Origin: Platynereis dumerilii
Taxonomy: Eukaryota; Annelida; Polychaeta; Phyllodocida; Nereididae
DNA: 64,000 nucleotides
Assembly (NCBI GenBank): GCA_026936325.1
Contig: JAPTHN010000003.1
Span: 69,745,192-69,809,191 of the forward strand
Direction of reading: 5' to 3'
Shown: positions 34,782 through 47,716 of the stretch, in pieces
Layout of the letters: the number at the start of each line of letters is the position of its first letter
Position numbering within the stretch: position 1 is the first letter of the stretch
Translations under genes and position numbers: made by a program
Notes under the pieces: generated by a model
Seen by the model: only the letters and a program-made list of their open reading frames with translations
Told to the model about the DNA's origin: nothing
Database searches by the model: none

Positions 34782-37267
34782 GTCACACATTGTAACACAA
34801 TGTTAAACAACCCAGGGGTTCAAAATGGGTGTGGTGTAGTGTCTTACTTCGTATCCCCCGAAAAAGACTTTCCCTGAGCGGCCAGAACCAGGCGTTGTTT
34901 ACATTGTGTGCTAAATTTCAGAATTTTAAGAATAATCCATTTAAGGTGGCAAAATGTAGCATAGGTGATATGGATATATGGCTACACAAGCAACTTCCTG
35001 ATATGATTAAGTAAATATTTGTTGAATTTTACCAAGTTATTGTTTACCATCAATTTTTGAGTAACAAATATTTGAGAAAAATATCAGAAATCCTCATTTG
35101 CCCCAGTTTTTTTTTGTTTTTTATGAAAAGTTCATAAGATTGAGTTATGTCATTTAAAGAGGTATAATTTAGACACCTAAACGCAAAATTTCCGGATCAC
35201 GGAACATTGAAAAATAACATTTTTTCACATTCTCGCTGGATTTACTATTATTAATTTTTTTTAAGAGCATTAAGAGTATTTAATGCATAAGATAGTAGAA
35301 TTTCATGCCCATAGATATAACCGTTTCAGAGTTCTGCTCTGGAAAAAAAATAATAAATTTTCTGTAATTTTCAATAGTTTACAAAAACTCTACCAATTGC
35401 TTGAGTATGAACACCAAAATGCACATATATATGCTTTAAGACCCATTCATGTGCCAAATATCACATATACAAGTGCAATAGTTTAGGCACAGCGGCCAAT
35501 ACAAAATGTGTGCAGCCGCATGCATTGGATGCAAGCAAGATATAAAAGGAAAACATGTTCATTACAACATGAAGTCCACATGAGATGAAATGCAATTTTT
35601 TGCTGTTTTTTACTCTGTAAGTCTCAATTTAATCATTTTTGGTACTAGGTTTTGGTTTCTATTTATTTGACAGTGATGAGAACAATTCAAACAGGAAAAA
35701 TGACCCATTGCTCAATTTTTAAACTCAAGGTGCCTCAGTAGTCAGGGGTCCATTTCTAGTGTGACGGAATGATGGTCATTCCGTCACACTAGAAATGAAT
35801 GTTTAACTTGAAATGAAATAACTTTCTTGGCTTGCAGTTCAGAACTTTAGAGTAATTTACAGAAGATATGACTGAAAAAAATTAAGCATAACTTGGAAAT
35901 AAATTAGAAAATATAGGATCTAAAATCCAGGGAAATAAATTTTGCAAGGAAATTGTGAAATTGCGAAATGTTTAAAAAAAAAATGTGGTTTTTTCTTCTT
36001 TTTTTTTTGGATTTGCCGACCAACCGACTGGTTCATAAGCCTCTGAGAAAGTTCTGAGTGCAAGGAATCACAAAACTGTGGCATTAGATAAATGCCAAAA
36101 AAAAAAGGGAGACAGCCATTAGCCTCACTTTGGTGTATGATGTCACCATTGTGACATCACTAAAATTACTTGTTATGACATCACTCTCTCGCCCAATGAG
36201 AAGACTCCATTTGTTCAATGTACAAAGAAAAAAATAATTTCTTGAATATATATGTATATATATCTTGATTCTCCCAAAAGAGCTAGCCCTATCTTTCAAA
36301 TCTCATGATTTTCCAACGGGAGGATCCATGACCCCTGTCCCCAGGGGTACAGGGCTAGTTCATGCATGAATTTTAGAATGTCATTAGTTATTAGACCCTT
36401 TAATACCAATTTGTTACATATCGACTGTCGTTCACATCTACTGCATTCAAGGTTCACAAGTCAAAAGTGGGCCAACTCTCCTTAGCTTCCCCTACATAGA
36501 ACGTGTATACATAACAAGTAATAAAATAGCACACTGCAAAATCAAGTACAATAAAAAGAATTTCAGCATAATCATGATGCAGCCATTATTATAAGGTACA
36601 TATTTTATTAGGCAACGAAATATCATTAAGATGGAGCTACATGAGATCAGCAATTATGTGAATGGCAATTAAAATGTTAAACTATATTCAAGGAAATTCA
36701 TCTTTAACCTTCCTTGGTCAAAGTGTTAACTGCTATCAGGCATCATAATGTGACTGGTTAATTGCACTTGCAGTGTCAAACTCACTGCAGCAACACAAAT
36801 CAATCCAATTGAGCAGGCAAATGTCAATTGAACACAATTGAGGAGTTCAAATAACAACATAGAGCTCCCAACTCCCAATAATCCACAATAACAAGCCTGC
36901 AGGTCCCCTTGCAACTCTGTGGATCCTCAATAAGTTTTGGCGGGAAATGGGCGGCCGCTAGAGGCGCTGTGCGCAATTAGGCTTTGCAGGCAGGTGGTTT
37001 AGTTTGTGCGGATCGTGTGACGTCATGAGCGTTGAGATCAAAATATTTTGACTCGCATCGATCTTTTAATCCGCCCGAACGGGAAGAAATAACGGTCGTA
37101 CAGCACTGCAGGTAGGCTCATAAGATAGATCTTTGAAATACAAACAGATTGATACCCAGTTTGATAGGATTAGTGCGTTGTGGCGATCGCCAGAGCGTGC
37201 TCAACATTTTGGTGAGCAAACTTCTTAACAAAAGATGGGCTCGGCTGCTTGGCCGAAGGCTGCTGGT
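34782..37267. other. Long AT-rich spacer, no gene seen
   Basis: No conserved protein frame. A near-perfect palindrome lies at 35751-35797. GC-rich sequence at about 36940-37210 (GGGCGGCCGC, GTGCGGATCGTGTGACGTCA) differs in composition and may belong to the neighbouring retroelement remnant, but I cannot assign it. Confidence 0.3.
35751..35797. repeat. Perfect 22-bp palindrome with 3-bp loop
   Basis: CATTTCTAGTGTGACGGAATGA is followed by TGG and its exact inverse complement. Could be two abutting inverted transposon ends or a cruciform-prone site. Confidence 0.9.
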
Positions 37268-37760
37268 CTATAACTTCCCTTGCTGGTCAGCTTGATACAA
37301 TATGGCGCCGAGTCCATTTAGACTAGCATCTACATGGAGCTCGAAAGGTTTACTGAAATCTGCGAATGCCAGAACCGGAGCTGTAGTAATTGCAGCTTTC
37401 AACGTTTCAAAACAATTTTGATGTACAGCTGTCCAACAAAATTCAGGAAGATCAACACGTCTCTTACCTTTCTTTTTGAAGCATTCTCCTCTGAGCAACG
37501 CATGCAACGGAGCAGAGATCCAAGAGAAATTCTCAATAAATCTTCGATAATATCCAGAAAATCCTAAGAATCGTCTTAGTTCTTGCTGATTACTGGGGAC
37601 CTCCCAATCTACTACTGCCGACACTTTTTCTGGGTCCACATGCAATCCCTCTGCAGAGACTACATGGCCAAGAAATTTAGCTTCAGTACAAAAGAAAGAA
37701 CACTTACTTGGATTCACAATCTTAAACAAACTTTCTCTTTTATCCATGTACCTAAACGGG
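37268..37760 (-). mobile_element. Ty3/gypsy fossil, reverse transcriptase / RNase H junction piece
   Basis: A minus-strand fragment with the typical end of a Ty3/gypsy reverse transcriptase (FLGHVVSAEGLHVDP, LRRFLGFSGYYRRFI) and the start of RNase H (FADFSKPFELHVDAS). It is a broken remnant, in the same orientation as the fossil at 28400-31600 and probably from the same or a closely related element; about 5.6 kb separates them. Confidence 0.82.
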
Positions 37761-37904
37761 GCCTCAAACCAACAAAGAAGAATAAGAACACAGAGATCCT
37801 AAACCAGAACACATGTATAAATGACTTTAATATAATGGGTAGGGAAACCTGAAAGAAGAGTGCATGGACAGTAATGGTAAGTGAACGGTTTTTGTTACAT
37901 GTAA

Positions 37905-38060
37905 TTAGAGCCCGGAGTAACTGAGTTCAGGCATCATGACTTGACTTGGGTGCTCGATGACTTGACTTGAAGGCCTTTCATGACTTGGCCATTCACTGTG
38001 ACTTGAGTGTAGCATGACTTGACTTCACCAACTTTAGCGACTTAAGTCAAAATTTTGTTT
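37905..38060. repeat. TGACTTGACTTG degenerate tandem
   Basis: Repeated GACTTGA / CATGACTTG motifs (about nine) with irregular spacing, ending near CGACTTAAGTC. It resembles the subterminal repeats of hAT-type elements, but no paired ends were found. Confidence 0.5.
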
Positions 38061-38331
38061 TTCAAAGTTGCAGATTGACCAAGCAAAAAAATATAGTATT
38101 CTTCAACTAAACAGTTCTAAAAAACTAAGATTCCTTCTCTGATTTTTGTAACATTTGGCTGAATTATAGGCCAGTATATGGACCTCAAAATGTGAGGATT
38201 TGTAGCTTATTGGCATTCCTCCTGAGCCAGCAGCCTTCGACTAAGCCCACCCTTGTTTTAAAAAATCAGTGTTTTTCCAATAGGTGTGGCTAATTTTACC
38301 ATGTATACAGTGGAGCCACCAGCTGCCCATA

Positions 38332-41300
38332 CAGTCAACACAGAAATTATTTGCACGCTTTTATTTTTCATCATATTTCACAGAAAAATGGTAGTATGAT
38401 AAAAAGAACTGCCCAATGTTTTAGAGTAGTGTCAGTAGGTTAGGTTCCCATGCATTTCATTTTTTACCAAAATTCATTTTCTAGGAAAATGTGAAAAAAC
38501 TGAATTTTGAAAACCAAAAAATATTTGCACGCTTCAGCAAACTGCCAGAAACTGAATTTTTAATGATGATACGCAATTTTTTCTTTGGAACTACTGTTGT
38601 TTATGGTATATTTAGCTCATTTACACCAATCAGCATTATTCGGGCTTCACAGGTGGGATTGCAGATGTTACCAAAGGAAAACACTCAATCCCATGCTTTT
38701 TTTTTCAATGTATGGCTATAGAAATATGGCTAGAAACAAGCAACTCACATGAGACTGATTAGTAAACTCCATAATTGTGTATTTGTCCAAAAAAAGTAAT
38801 TTGGCAGTTATTGGTAGGTAATTGTGTTCGACATGCAACCACAAAATGCCAGAAAACAGTAATACGAGTGGAATCAAAATGAAAAAATCTTAATTATGGG
38901 ACTCAACTTTGCCCCTGGGGACTATTTTGACTGTGAGCTGTGAACAATAGGTTGTAATAATTTTGGAGAAAGTCAGCTGAGATAATTAAGACAAGTCGTT
39001 TTCGAATTTTGCACTATATCATTACCATTATGCAGTCTACAACAAGTGTTGCTTCATAGGGTACCCCCCATGGAGGACCTCCATGAGTGAAAATTTCACA
39101 ATAATGGGTTTCCTTTGTAAAAATAAGCTTCGAACAATGAAAACTGTTCACTGTCATAATAATTTGGGCCATAATTATTGTATAGACAAGCTTGGGTGGA
39201 TCTTAATAATCGATGCATGACAACGCATTGAATATGCTACACTTACATATATGCTAAAATTGAATAATAACGTAATTTGTGAGCAAATATCAATAAAAAA
39301 CAACTTTAAATATTCTTTCTTAACAATTATTGATAAGCCAGTGGTGAAATAACTCGTCAGAGGCAAATCATCAGTTGTAAGTCAGCACAAAATCATCAAG
39401 AGCCTTTTTTCTTGGACATTTCCTGATGAGATATTGAACATAGTTCTTTACAAAAACCTGCATAATTTATCTTTTTCTCACAATTTGACTATTTTAAAGG
39501 ACTTCACAGACCAATTTCATGACAATTGCTATTTTAAAGTAATTTTTATACCTAAATGTAGGAGAAAAACGTGGGAATGGGTGTACTCCTTAAGGACCAA
39601 TGCCACAAGTTGGTAAAATTTGGAATTTCTGGTGAAATTGGCGAAAAAATTAATGATCACTGATAAGCTTCCTATGTGTTGTTAGATTCCAAATCCAACA
39701 TTTTTAGGTTGTATATGCGTTTTTGTGACGTCTATGCCACATTATGCTAGTAAATTTAAAGATGAATGTGAAGAAAATACTAACTTAAAATGCAGTTTTA
39801 AAACGAAACTTTGTTTCTTCAAATACCTCTGCAGCAAAGACTTTTTAAGATACCACTATGAAACTTGCACACATTTTGTTGAATAATATTCTTAAAACAA
39901 ACAAAAAACAGATTTTTCATTATTTGCCTTCTCATACCTTCTATGGTGTAATTAGCAGGTAATGCCGAAAGCAAGCTTAGCACTTTTTGTCAGCCATAAA
40001 CACAGGGCCATTATACGATGATAGTTTTGACTAAAAACCATATTGTATATATACCAATGGAAACTTAAGCTCAAGTGTAACAACACAATATCAAACAAGT
40101 GAAAATTCCAGCAAAGAGTCTTTATCACAAAGTATTTGAACAAGACATGTCTGAACATACATTTTTACAAAGTGTAAGAGTGCCACATTTGTTGTCAGTG
40201 ACAAAGACAGGCCACTAATACCATGATAGGTTACATTTAGAACCGCGTTCTATAGACCAATAGAAACCTGGGCTAATGAGCAACAAAATCATATCAGAAA
40301 AGGTAACTTTCCTTCCTCTAGCCTTCATCAAGAAATGTGTAAAGAAGAAAGGTCCTCATAAATATTACAAAATGTGAGAGCGTCACATTTTTTGTCAGTC
40401 TCAAAGATAGGGCTCTAATGCCAATATGGGTTGGACTTTCTACCGTATTCTATACACTAATACAAAGCCAGGCTCATGAGCATGACAATAATACCAAGAA
40501 TACTAGAATTCCAGCAACAAGCCTTCATCAGGAAGTACCCAAACACAAGAAGTCCCACAGAATGTTTGCAGAATATAAGAGTGTCGCGCTGTTGTCAGTC
40601 TTACTCAAGCCATCACAGCTTCTGGCACAACAGCCTTAGCCACTTTAAGTGATATATTCCTGAAAGACAAGGTCATGAGCAATGCATTGGTATATCAAAT
40701 TTTCTGAAAATGTTTTGATCAGTGGTTTATCTGTGGCATCGAAAATCACATTGCAATTTTAAGCTTCACCCCGGACACACCAACTGAGGATTACAAAAGG
40801 TGTATTAAAAAAATATAGAAACATCCAATTGCCATTTTTCTGGATTTACAAGATGCCCATCTAATCAGGGAAAAGTAATGCATTGCAATTTTGATCCTAA
40901 ATCCATCCCTTTTCTTGTATTTGAAGGTTGTATGAAAAGGTTGTACAATCATGAAGTGTCCATGCGGGACACCAAAAATTTCCCTAACTGCAATCATGTA
41001 TCACATATTATCTCAAGATCAGTGATTATGGATGCAATTGCTGCTATTTAACATCAAAGAAGATATTTTTGCCTATCATTCGATCCATAATACCAGCATA
41101 AATTCCTTTATGGAGCTGAGATATGACCTAAAATGTAAGTGCATATTGGCCCAAAACTGAAATTTTACCAACTCACGGCACTGGACCTTAAGTACACCTG
41201 TAATCCCACCTGTGAACCCCAAATAATGTCTGATTGATGTAAATGAGCTAAAGATACCATAAACAACAGTAGCTCCAAAGAGAAAATTGAGTATCATTAT

Positions 41301-41540
41301 TTAAAATTCAGTTTCTGGCAGTTTGCTGAAGCGTGCAAATATTTTTTGGTTTTCAAAATTCAGTTTTTTCACATTTTCCTAGAAAATGAATTTTGGTAAA
41401 AAATGAAAAGCATGGGAACCTAACCTACTAACACTACTCTAAAACATAGGGCTGTTCTTTTTATCATAGGCCCTACTACCATTTTTCTGTGAAATATGAT
41501 GAAAAAAGACAAAGCGTGCAAATAATTTCTGTGTTGACTG
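38332..41540. mobile_element. 3.2-kb element with long terminal inverted repeats and TA target site
   Basis: The left 345 bp (38332 to about 38670) returns inverted at about 41190-41540. The outermost bases are CAGTCAACACAG, with TA on both sides, the end and target style of Tc1/mariner elements. Both arms carry ATTATTTGCACGC/GCGTGCAAATAATT and TTTTGAAAACCAAAAAATA blocks. The 2.5-kb interior has no transposase frame but contains a 200-bp tandem repeat. It is therefore a non-autonomous element. Confidence 0.85.
39960..40640. repeat. About 200-bp tandem repeat inside the long-TIR element
   Basis: At least three degenerate units. The landmark TTGTCAG falls at 39991, 40196, 40396 and 40596 (spacing 205, 200, 200). 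Other shared marks are GTGCCACATTT/GCGTCACATTT, CTATA-CCAATA and GCCTTCATCA. Confidence 0.7.
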
Positions 41541-41904
41541 TATTTAATCAAGTGGCTGAAGAAAAGTTGTTTCACCAGAATAAGTACATTTCTCAATCAT
41601 GTTTGAGGAAATCTTTTGTAAAAGTTTTACTGTTTACGTTTAGGTCCTTTGATATGATTAATATGAGCACAGGTCTTTGAGTAAAGATTAATTTGGACAG
41701 CCAAAACTTCTTGTTTTTAAAGAGGGTTTTGTGCACTCAGGTGCTGCTGGCTCAAGCAAAAATAAGCAGTAAAGCTGCAAATGCTCAGGTACAATGTTAA
41801 AAATACGCAAGTTCACAAACAGACAAACTGATAAACTTTTGTAGAAATTCGAAAAGAGGTCTTGAAGATATTCAAGTTTTCGTGAAGGGGGCCTTACTTT
41901 CGTT

Positions 41905-42240
41905 TAATAATAATATAATATAATATAATAATAAATTTATTTTATATAGCGTCACATCCAAAATTGCTCACAACGCTGTTACAATGTAAATAAAAATTGG
42001 TGTAAATTTAAAATATGATAAATATGACATGTATAATAATTTAAAATCTGCTATACAATAAAATAGAGTAAACATTAAAAACTGAATAAATATACAATAG
42101 AATAATGACATGAATGAGTATTGCACAATTGAGATGGCTAATCATAAGTGTCTTTAAATAGGAGAGTCTTCAATTTACTTTTGAAAAGTTCAATGGATTG
42201 CAAAAATCTGATTTCTTCAGGAAGGTCGTTTAACTGTTTA
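41905..42240 (-). mobile_element. LINE 3'-end fragment (CR1/L2-like)
   Basis: The minus strand encodes a LINE C-terminus (DLPEEIRFLQSIELFKSKLK, TLLFKDTYD) and ends in a 3' hairpin-like GACGCTATATAAAATAAA and an (ATTAT)n tail, seen on the plus strand as ATAATATAAT. Strongly 5'-truncated. Confidence 0.65.
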
Positions 42241-43295
42241 TGTTAGTTTAATCTTGACCTTTGAAAATTCATTTAATATGTGAATAATATATTTCACATT
42301 TAGTAATATAAAAAATATCCATCAATTGAACTCAATCCTAAAGTTTCTTTCATCAGTTAGAACTTAGAATGACATGTCAATTGCTAGTACCAAGCAAAGT
42401 ATAGGCCTACCTCAGATCGAAATTACTTGTAAATTGCAATTATGATTGACACCTTTAGCTCTCCACCTTCCCCTGCTCATTAATCGCAATTAGGCATACT
42501 GAGAGTGAAAAAAAAGCTGAAGAACCTGCAGAATTGCAATTAGCAATTTTAGACTGCTTCTTCAATCAATTGTTAATTGTAGAAGCAGTCTAATGAGGCA
42601 ATCAGTCAAAGTCGCCACTGCTATTTATTTGGTATATTTATGAATATCCACATTTTTCTGCAATGGAGAAGACATTTCCCTTTGGTCCATGATTTCGCTT
42701 TTTTAAATAAACTGTACAAAAACATACAAAACTATCAGAAAATATTAAACCAATCTGTTTTTGAGTGTGTGTGATGCTGATGGTTTGCTGCTGCTCAACC
42801 TCTGTTTTCCTTAGTTGATTCAGTGTGATTAATATCAACGTTCTCGAGGTAATTGATAACAAATACTACATGATCGAACAAATACTTTATTTAACAAATA
42901 TTTTCTACAATGAAGTGAAGATATATGCATATAGTTTATAAATACATTAAAATTACACTGGTCTTTGGTTTCACTTATCGAAGACTTTGACCCACACCGA
43001 GCTCTGAGCAACAAATTAAAACTGGCAGCAATTTGTTTGCCTCATACACCTCAGAAATTGTCATTTATGACCTAACATGTTTTTATCTTATTGGCTGAGA
43101 ACTATGCTTGCACAAGCAGTTTGTTTGGATATATTTAGCATTGACAAAATGACAAAATATCATTGTTTCACTTACTTACATGGGGAACAATACCCATCTG
43201 TCTTTAATTGAAGACTTACGGTAAGATAGAAATGGATATGGGAGAATAATATTATCTAGATGATGATATTAAAAGTAATAATAGATAAGTTTTCA
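42241..43295. other. 3' flank of gene C
   Basis: Non-coding. A short imperfect palindrome at about 42546-42592 (TTAGACTGCTTCTTCAATCA / AATTGTAGAAGCAGTCTAAT) is visible. TTTATT at 42896-42901 would be AATAAA for gene C, though it is 400 bp from the stop. Confidence 0.4.
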
Positions 43296-46200
43296 CTAGA
43301 ATTTGCCACCTAATTCATAACTGGTCTCAGCACTTGGAGCTTGCGATTCTCTTGCCCCGGACAATGTCCTTTGCCTTATTTCGGAAAGGATGCGTCCTGT
43401 GATTCCCGAAGACAAGAAGATGTATAAACCCTGCAGTCCATTAAGTATGACAAATATGTACCAGAGTTCTTCGATACCTGTGATAAAAGGTACTAAGGCG
43501 AATAGCCAAGCAACTCCCATCAGTCCACCAATCTTAGAAAATATCAAAGCCATGTTACGATCTGAAGCAGCTGCAATATCATTGTCACTTGGCAGAGCCC
43601 TGCATATATTTATAATGGTTGCAATGAAACACACTGCATTTATGGAGAACAAAAACATAGAAGGACATATGAAGAAGCCAATCAGATAGAGTTGTGGTTC
43701 AATGAAACAAATTCCACTGCTTGATGCATAATCTATTTTCCAATCAGTGAAGTTATCCAGACAGATTGGAATTGACATCATCAAGGCACTTATGATCCAA
43801 CAAAACTTCACTTTTCCTTCTTTCCTCTTTTTCATGAACCAAGGTCGACAGATGTTGGAGAACCGGTAGAAGAAATCAAGGGAAATGAAAGACATGATCA
43901 AGAAACAAGTCAGCCAAAAATAATGCTGCATCATACCAATAGTCCGACACAAACCAGGCTTGGAGGAGAAGAATGGAAGACTGCTTATCTGGAAATATGG
44001 AACAATAAAAGATATGAAAAATGCAAATGTAATGCAAATACCTATGCTTTGATGTAGCTATATGAACACAACAATAACAAAAATTAATAATTCAAAGTTG
44101 CAATCTTAAACTGCAGTGAACTGACAACCAATTGAATTACTTCATAAAGGTGGTCTGTAATGGTAGAAAATAATTGTTTGAACAGATTTGCTAAAAGGCA
44201 TATCATACCTGGAATAGAAATTGTGCACAGAAAAGTGCTGATGAAAGCTGAGGGGTTGAAGACGCCATGTCAGAGCGAATCGACTTCTTCACAACATACA
44301 GACTTACTAAGATGAAAAGGAATAACATAGATATCGAATTGCACACCATGGTCAAAATTCCCAAGCTTGAACTCAAATTTTCTCTCTTTTGGCAAAATAT
44401 TACAAACTCGGAAATAGTTGTTTCATTTTTGCCTGGTTGAAGTTTCATAGTACTTAATCTGATTATTTCCATCAACTTGATTATGTATCTTTTATTGTCA
44501 ATATGAACGACTAAAACATCATCGTGGATGCATTTTAACACATGAGTTTCCACAACCAGTATTTCATCAGACGCGTCGCATAAATTATTGCCTGAGTGAG
44601 TATATGAATTAGTAAATATGAGCATTTCCTGTGAATCATCATGAAGCCCCATCATATTCCTGCCAGTGTGGTAGGCAGAATCAAATGAGTTAAATGTTTT
44701 TTTGAAGAAGATACAATACATCTCGTGCGGTTTGATGATATTTTTCCATTCAACATCATTTATTATATTATTTCTCAGAACATCATCACATGGGCCAGAC
44801 GCTTCAGGCCTTGCAGTGAAAAATTCTGCTCCTTGGCTTAAGATGCTGTTAGCAAGAGGTGTGTTTTTCTCGCTACCTATCAAAATCATGTCTACAGCTT
44901 CTGATAAATTTAATCTCGGAAAATAAAAGCGGCCGTCAAGTGGCACCAGGGCAGATGAATTAGGATCAATGCATGTATCTTCTTTGAATAGATCCAACAA
45001 ACTCTCATTTGAGCAAACAGTGTCAAAGGGTTTTCTTTTACGATGTTTACATAGTTTGGTTTTGAAGGTTACTCGAGGCTTTCTGCTGATTGAAAATAGC
45101 ATTGTGTAATCAGCATAAATCGGTGACGGTGTACGACCAAACTTTGGTCGCCCACAAGTGTTGTTAACGATGCCCATGTCACATCTTTTATAGAAAGGAT
45201 TGAGAGAGTAACCATGCTTACGAGTTATCAGAATAAAAGAATGACATAATAGTTCACAGCCAACACATTGCTCCTTCTTGACACATGCATAGCGAAGCGC
45301 CCATTCCACTATTGGAAGATGGGCACTTACCATTTTTGAATGAAAGTCAGTATCTCTCCCTATCACAACAATGAAGTCACATTTTTCAAATAGCATCTTC
45401 TTAGCAGCTGAAATATTGCCTTCGAAAATTAAGTCATTGACTTTTACCCATAAATCAGCAGTGTGGCAATGAAAACTTATTGGCAAAGGTATAAATGTGG
45501 AAGGATCAAATCTATGACAAATTACACAATTATAGTTCTTAAAAATCCCAACATCAACATTGAAAACAGGTGCAAAGGAAAGATAGTTAGACGTTTCACA
45601 GTTTGCTTTTATGTTTTTTCGATCAGAGAAACTTGCTGGGCATTTATTTATTACCCAAAAGTTGTGCTGGTGATATTCCCTTTTGGACAAAGCCATGCAG
45701 GTTACGTATTTCAGGGGCGAATAAGCGTGATAGTTATGTAAATGAAATTTCAAATTACTTGTGATACTATTATTAGTGTTCTGAAGACTTTCAATGGATT
45801 TCCGTGACCAATTACTCAAACCTTGAGTGTCCATATTAATTGAAATTGCATGCGAATCCTTGCATGCATGCCAGTAATCATAGCAACAGTCCCCAAAATA
45901 AACACACTTTTCATCGCATTTGCAGACCTGTGCACAAGCATTAGGATTTTTGTTGCAGTTTTTAAGAGGTGTGTAACTGCAGCCCATTACCAGACAAGTC
46001 TGTTCTGGACAATTTTGGGCAATTTTGTCCAGGCTGGTTCCCAAAGCAGCCAACGTAGTTGAATCGAGCAATTCATCTAAATATAGATATAAAAGCAATT
46101 TAGCTTCAGCATGAACGACAATTTCAATTTACATTTTGGAAAATAATTATTTCTTTCAGATACCTTATTGTTTGTGTGTAAACGTAAAATTTTCCAACAA

Positions 46201-47716
46201 CCGTAAAAAAATATTTACAATGCATTGATTATTTCATGCGTACTTCAGTATGAATTATGTTTAGGGATGTTTCTAAGCCATCATTTAAAGTGTTTTTTTC
46301 ACTAATGATGATTGACTCGCTGTTTGATATATTTTTTTAAGTTCCTCTCCTCTGAGCAAGTAATTTAGTGATGACTTCATAATGAGCGTTGTTGTAAAAA
46401 TATTGCCACAAATTATCCAATTCTAACAAAAAATAAAACCAGGGCTCATTCAGTACATTTCTTTGGGATCATTTAGTGCTCGAAAAAGTAATCCAACCGA
46501 AAAAAAGTATAATACTTTACACCATCACCAAGTGACACAAAAAAATCAGAAAATTTCAGTAAGTTTTGTAAAATTCTGATCCTATTCATGGTTACTTTAG
46601 TTTATAAATAATAATTTAGCTCTTTTGACTTTCAGATGACATCTCAATTTGAAACACAAATTGGGCAGTCCTGTGGATATGTACCAGATTTATTTAAATT
46701 TGATTAAAAATTGTTTTAAAATTTTATTACATCCACTGAATAAAAAGAGAGAAAGCAAAACCTGTGCATACAATTTGATTTATTCCAATTGCTGTTGATT
46801 AGTTTTCATTCTTTGGCTTTGAAATAAGAAAATTAGTCTCTGAATGAACAGAGACTACAGTAATGGACACAATTTTAGACCGTGTCTAACTTTTGTCAAT
46901 ATCTGGACAAATTGTTGCTTTAGCTGAAATTTCAATAAAAAATAGACAAAATTTTATTTTGAGTTGACGGACAGGTTACATGAGAAACATTAGCTTGAAG
47001 CTATTTGCTGTCTAGGCCAAACAAACATAATAAATGGATGACAACACTGCAGGGTGTAAATATAGAATTAAAGGTCATTTGGCAGATTGCACAATAGCAA
47101 AAACTTGAAATATTTCTAGCACTCACTTAGAAATTTGCAAAACAATTAAATAAGTGTATTTTTTTCCTAAATAAGATAAATATAGTTATGAATGTGTCTA
47201 AATCTAATTCAATAATCTAGACGAGTGATAAACATAAATTGCAGGTGGATTAAACTTCTCTCCTATGCTGCCTACTTTAACAAAGGCCTTTAATGGCATT
47301 TTACTTTTGAGGAAAAGTAGGATAGTGATTAAATTTGAAGTTTTCACTATTGCATGACTTGCCTAAAATCCATGAATATCCGTGTAGAATGGAACTATTT
47401 GTCCTGATATTGACAAAATATTGATGTGGTAAAAACCAAAACAGAAATAAAAATAAAAATGATTTCCTCTTGAGAAGGACACCTATTTAATCTAAAGAAA
47501 TATTGAGGAAAATAAAGATTGACATGATATCATCATTGAAGGATGAAGGTGATACGCCATAAAGAAAAGAGAAAAAAACACAAGATTGTTATATCTTTAT
47601 TTAAGGATGAAGTTGATAGCATACTCACAGATCTTTCCAAGTTCAAGGGGTAGGGAAGGTGGGACAGTCTTCAGGCAATATGCCACACTGAGAAGCAGGA
47701 CAAATCGCAAAAACAT
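43296..47716 (-). CDS. Receptor gene C: somatomedin B / class B 7TM paralogue, inverted
   Basis: Minus-strand exons 47629-47716, 44209-46076 and 43296-43988 give 882 aa, with the same phase 1 / phase 0 pattern as the other three. The leader MFLRFVLLLSVAYC is intact. The somatomedin B domain (CPEQTC, CKCDEKC, DCCYDYWHAC) is followed by FKNYNCVICHR, CVGCELLCHSF and a region that differs widely from A and B. TM1 is near SLGILTMVCNSISMLFLF and TM2 near STPQLSSALFCAQFLFQ. The last exon (SSLPFFSSKPGLC .. NGLQGLYIFLSSGITG) is close to the others, with a distinct tail ending SYELGGKF. Two short uORFs precede the start. Being the only copy on the minus strand, it shows that an inversion or inverted duplication took place. 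Confidence 0.9.
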
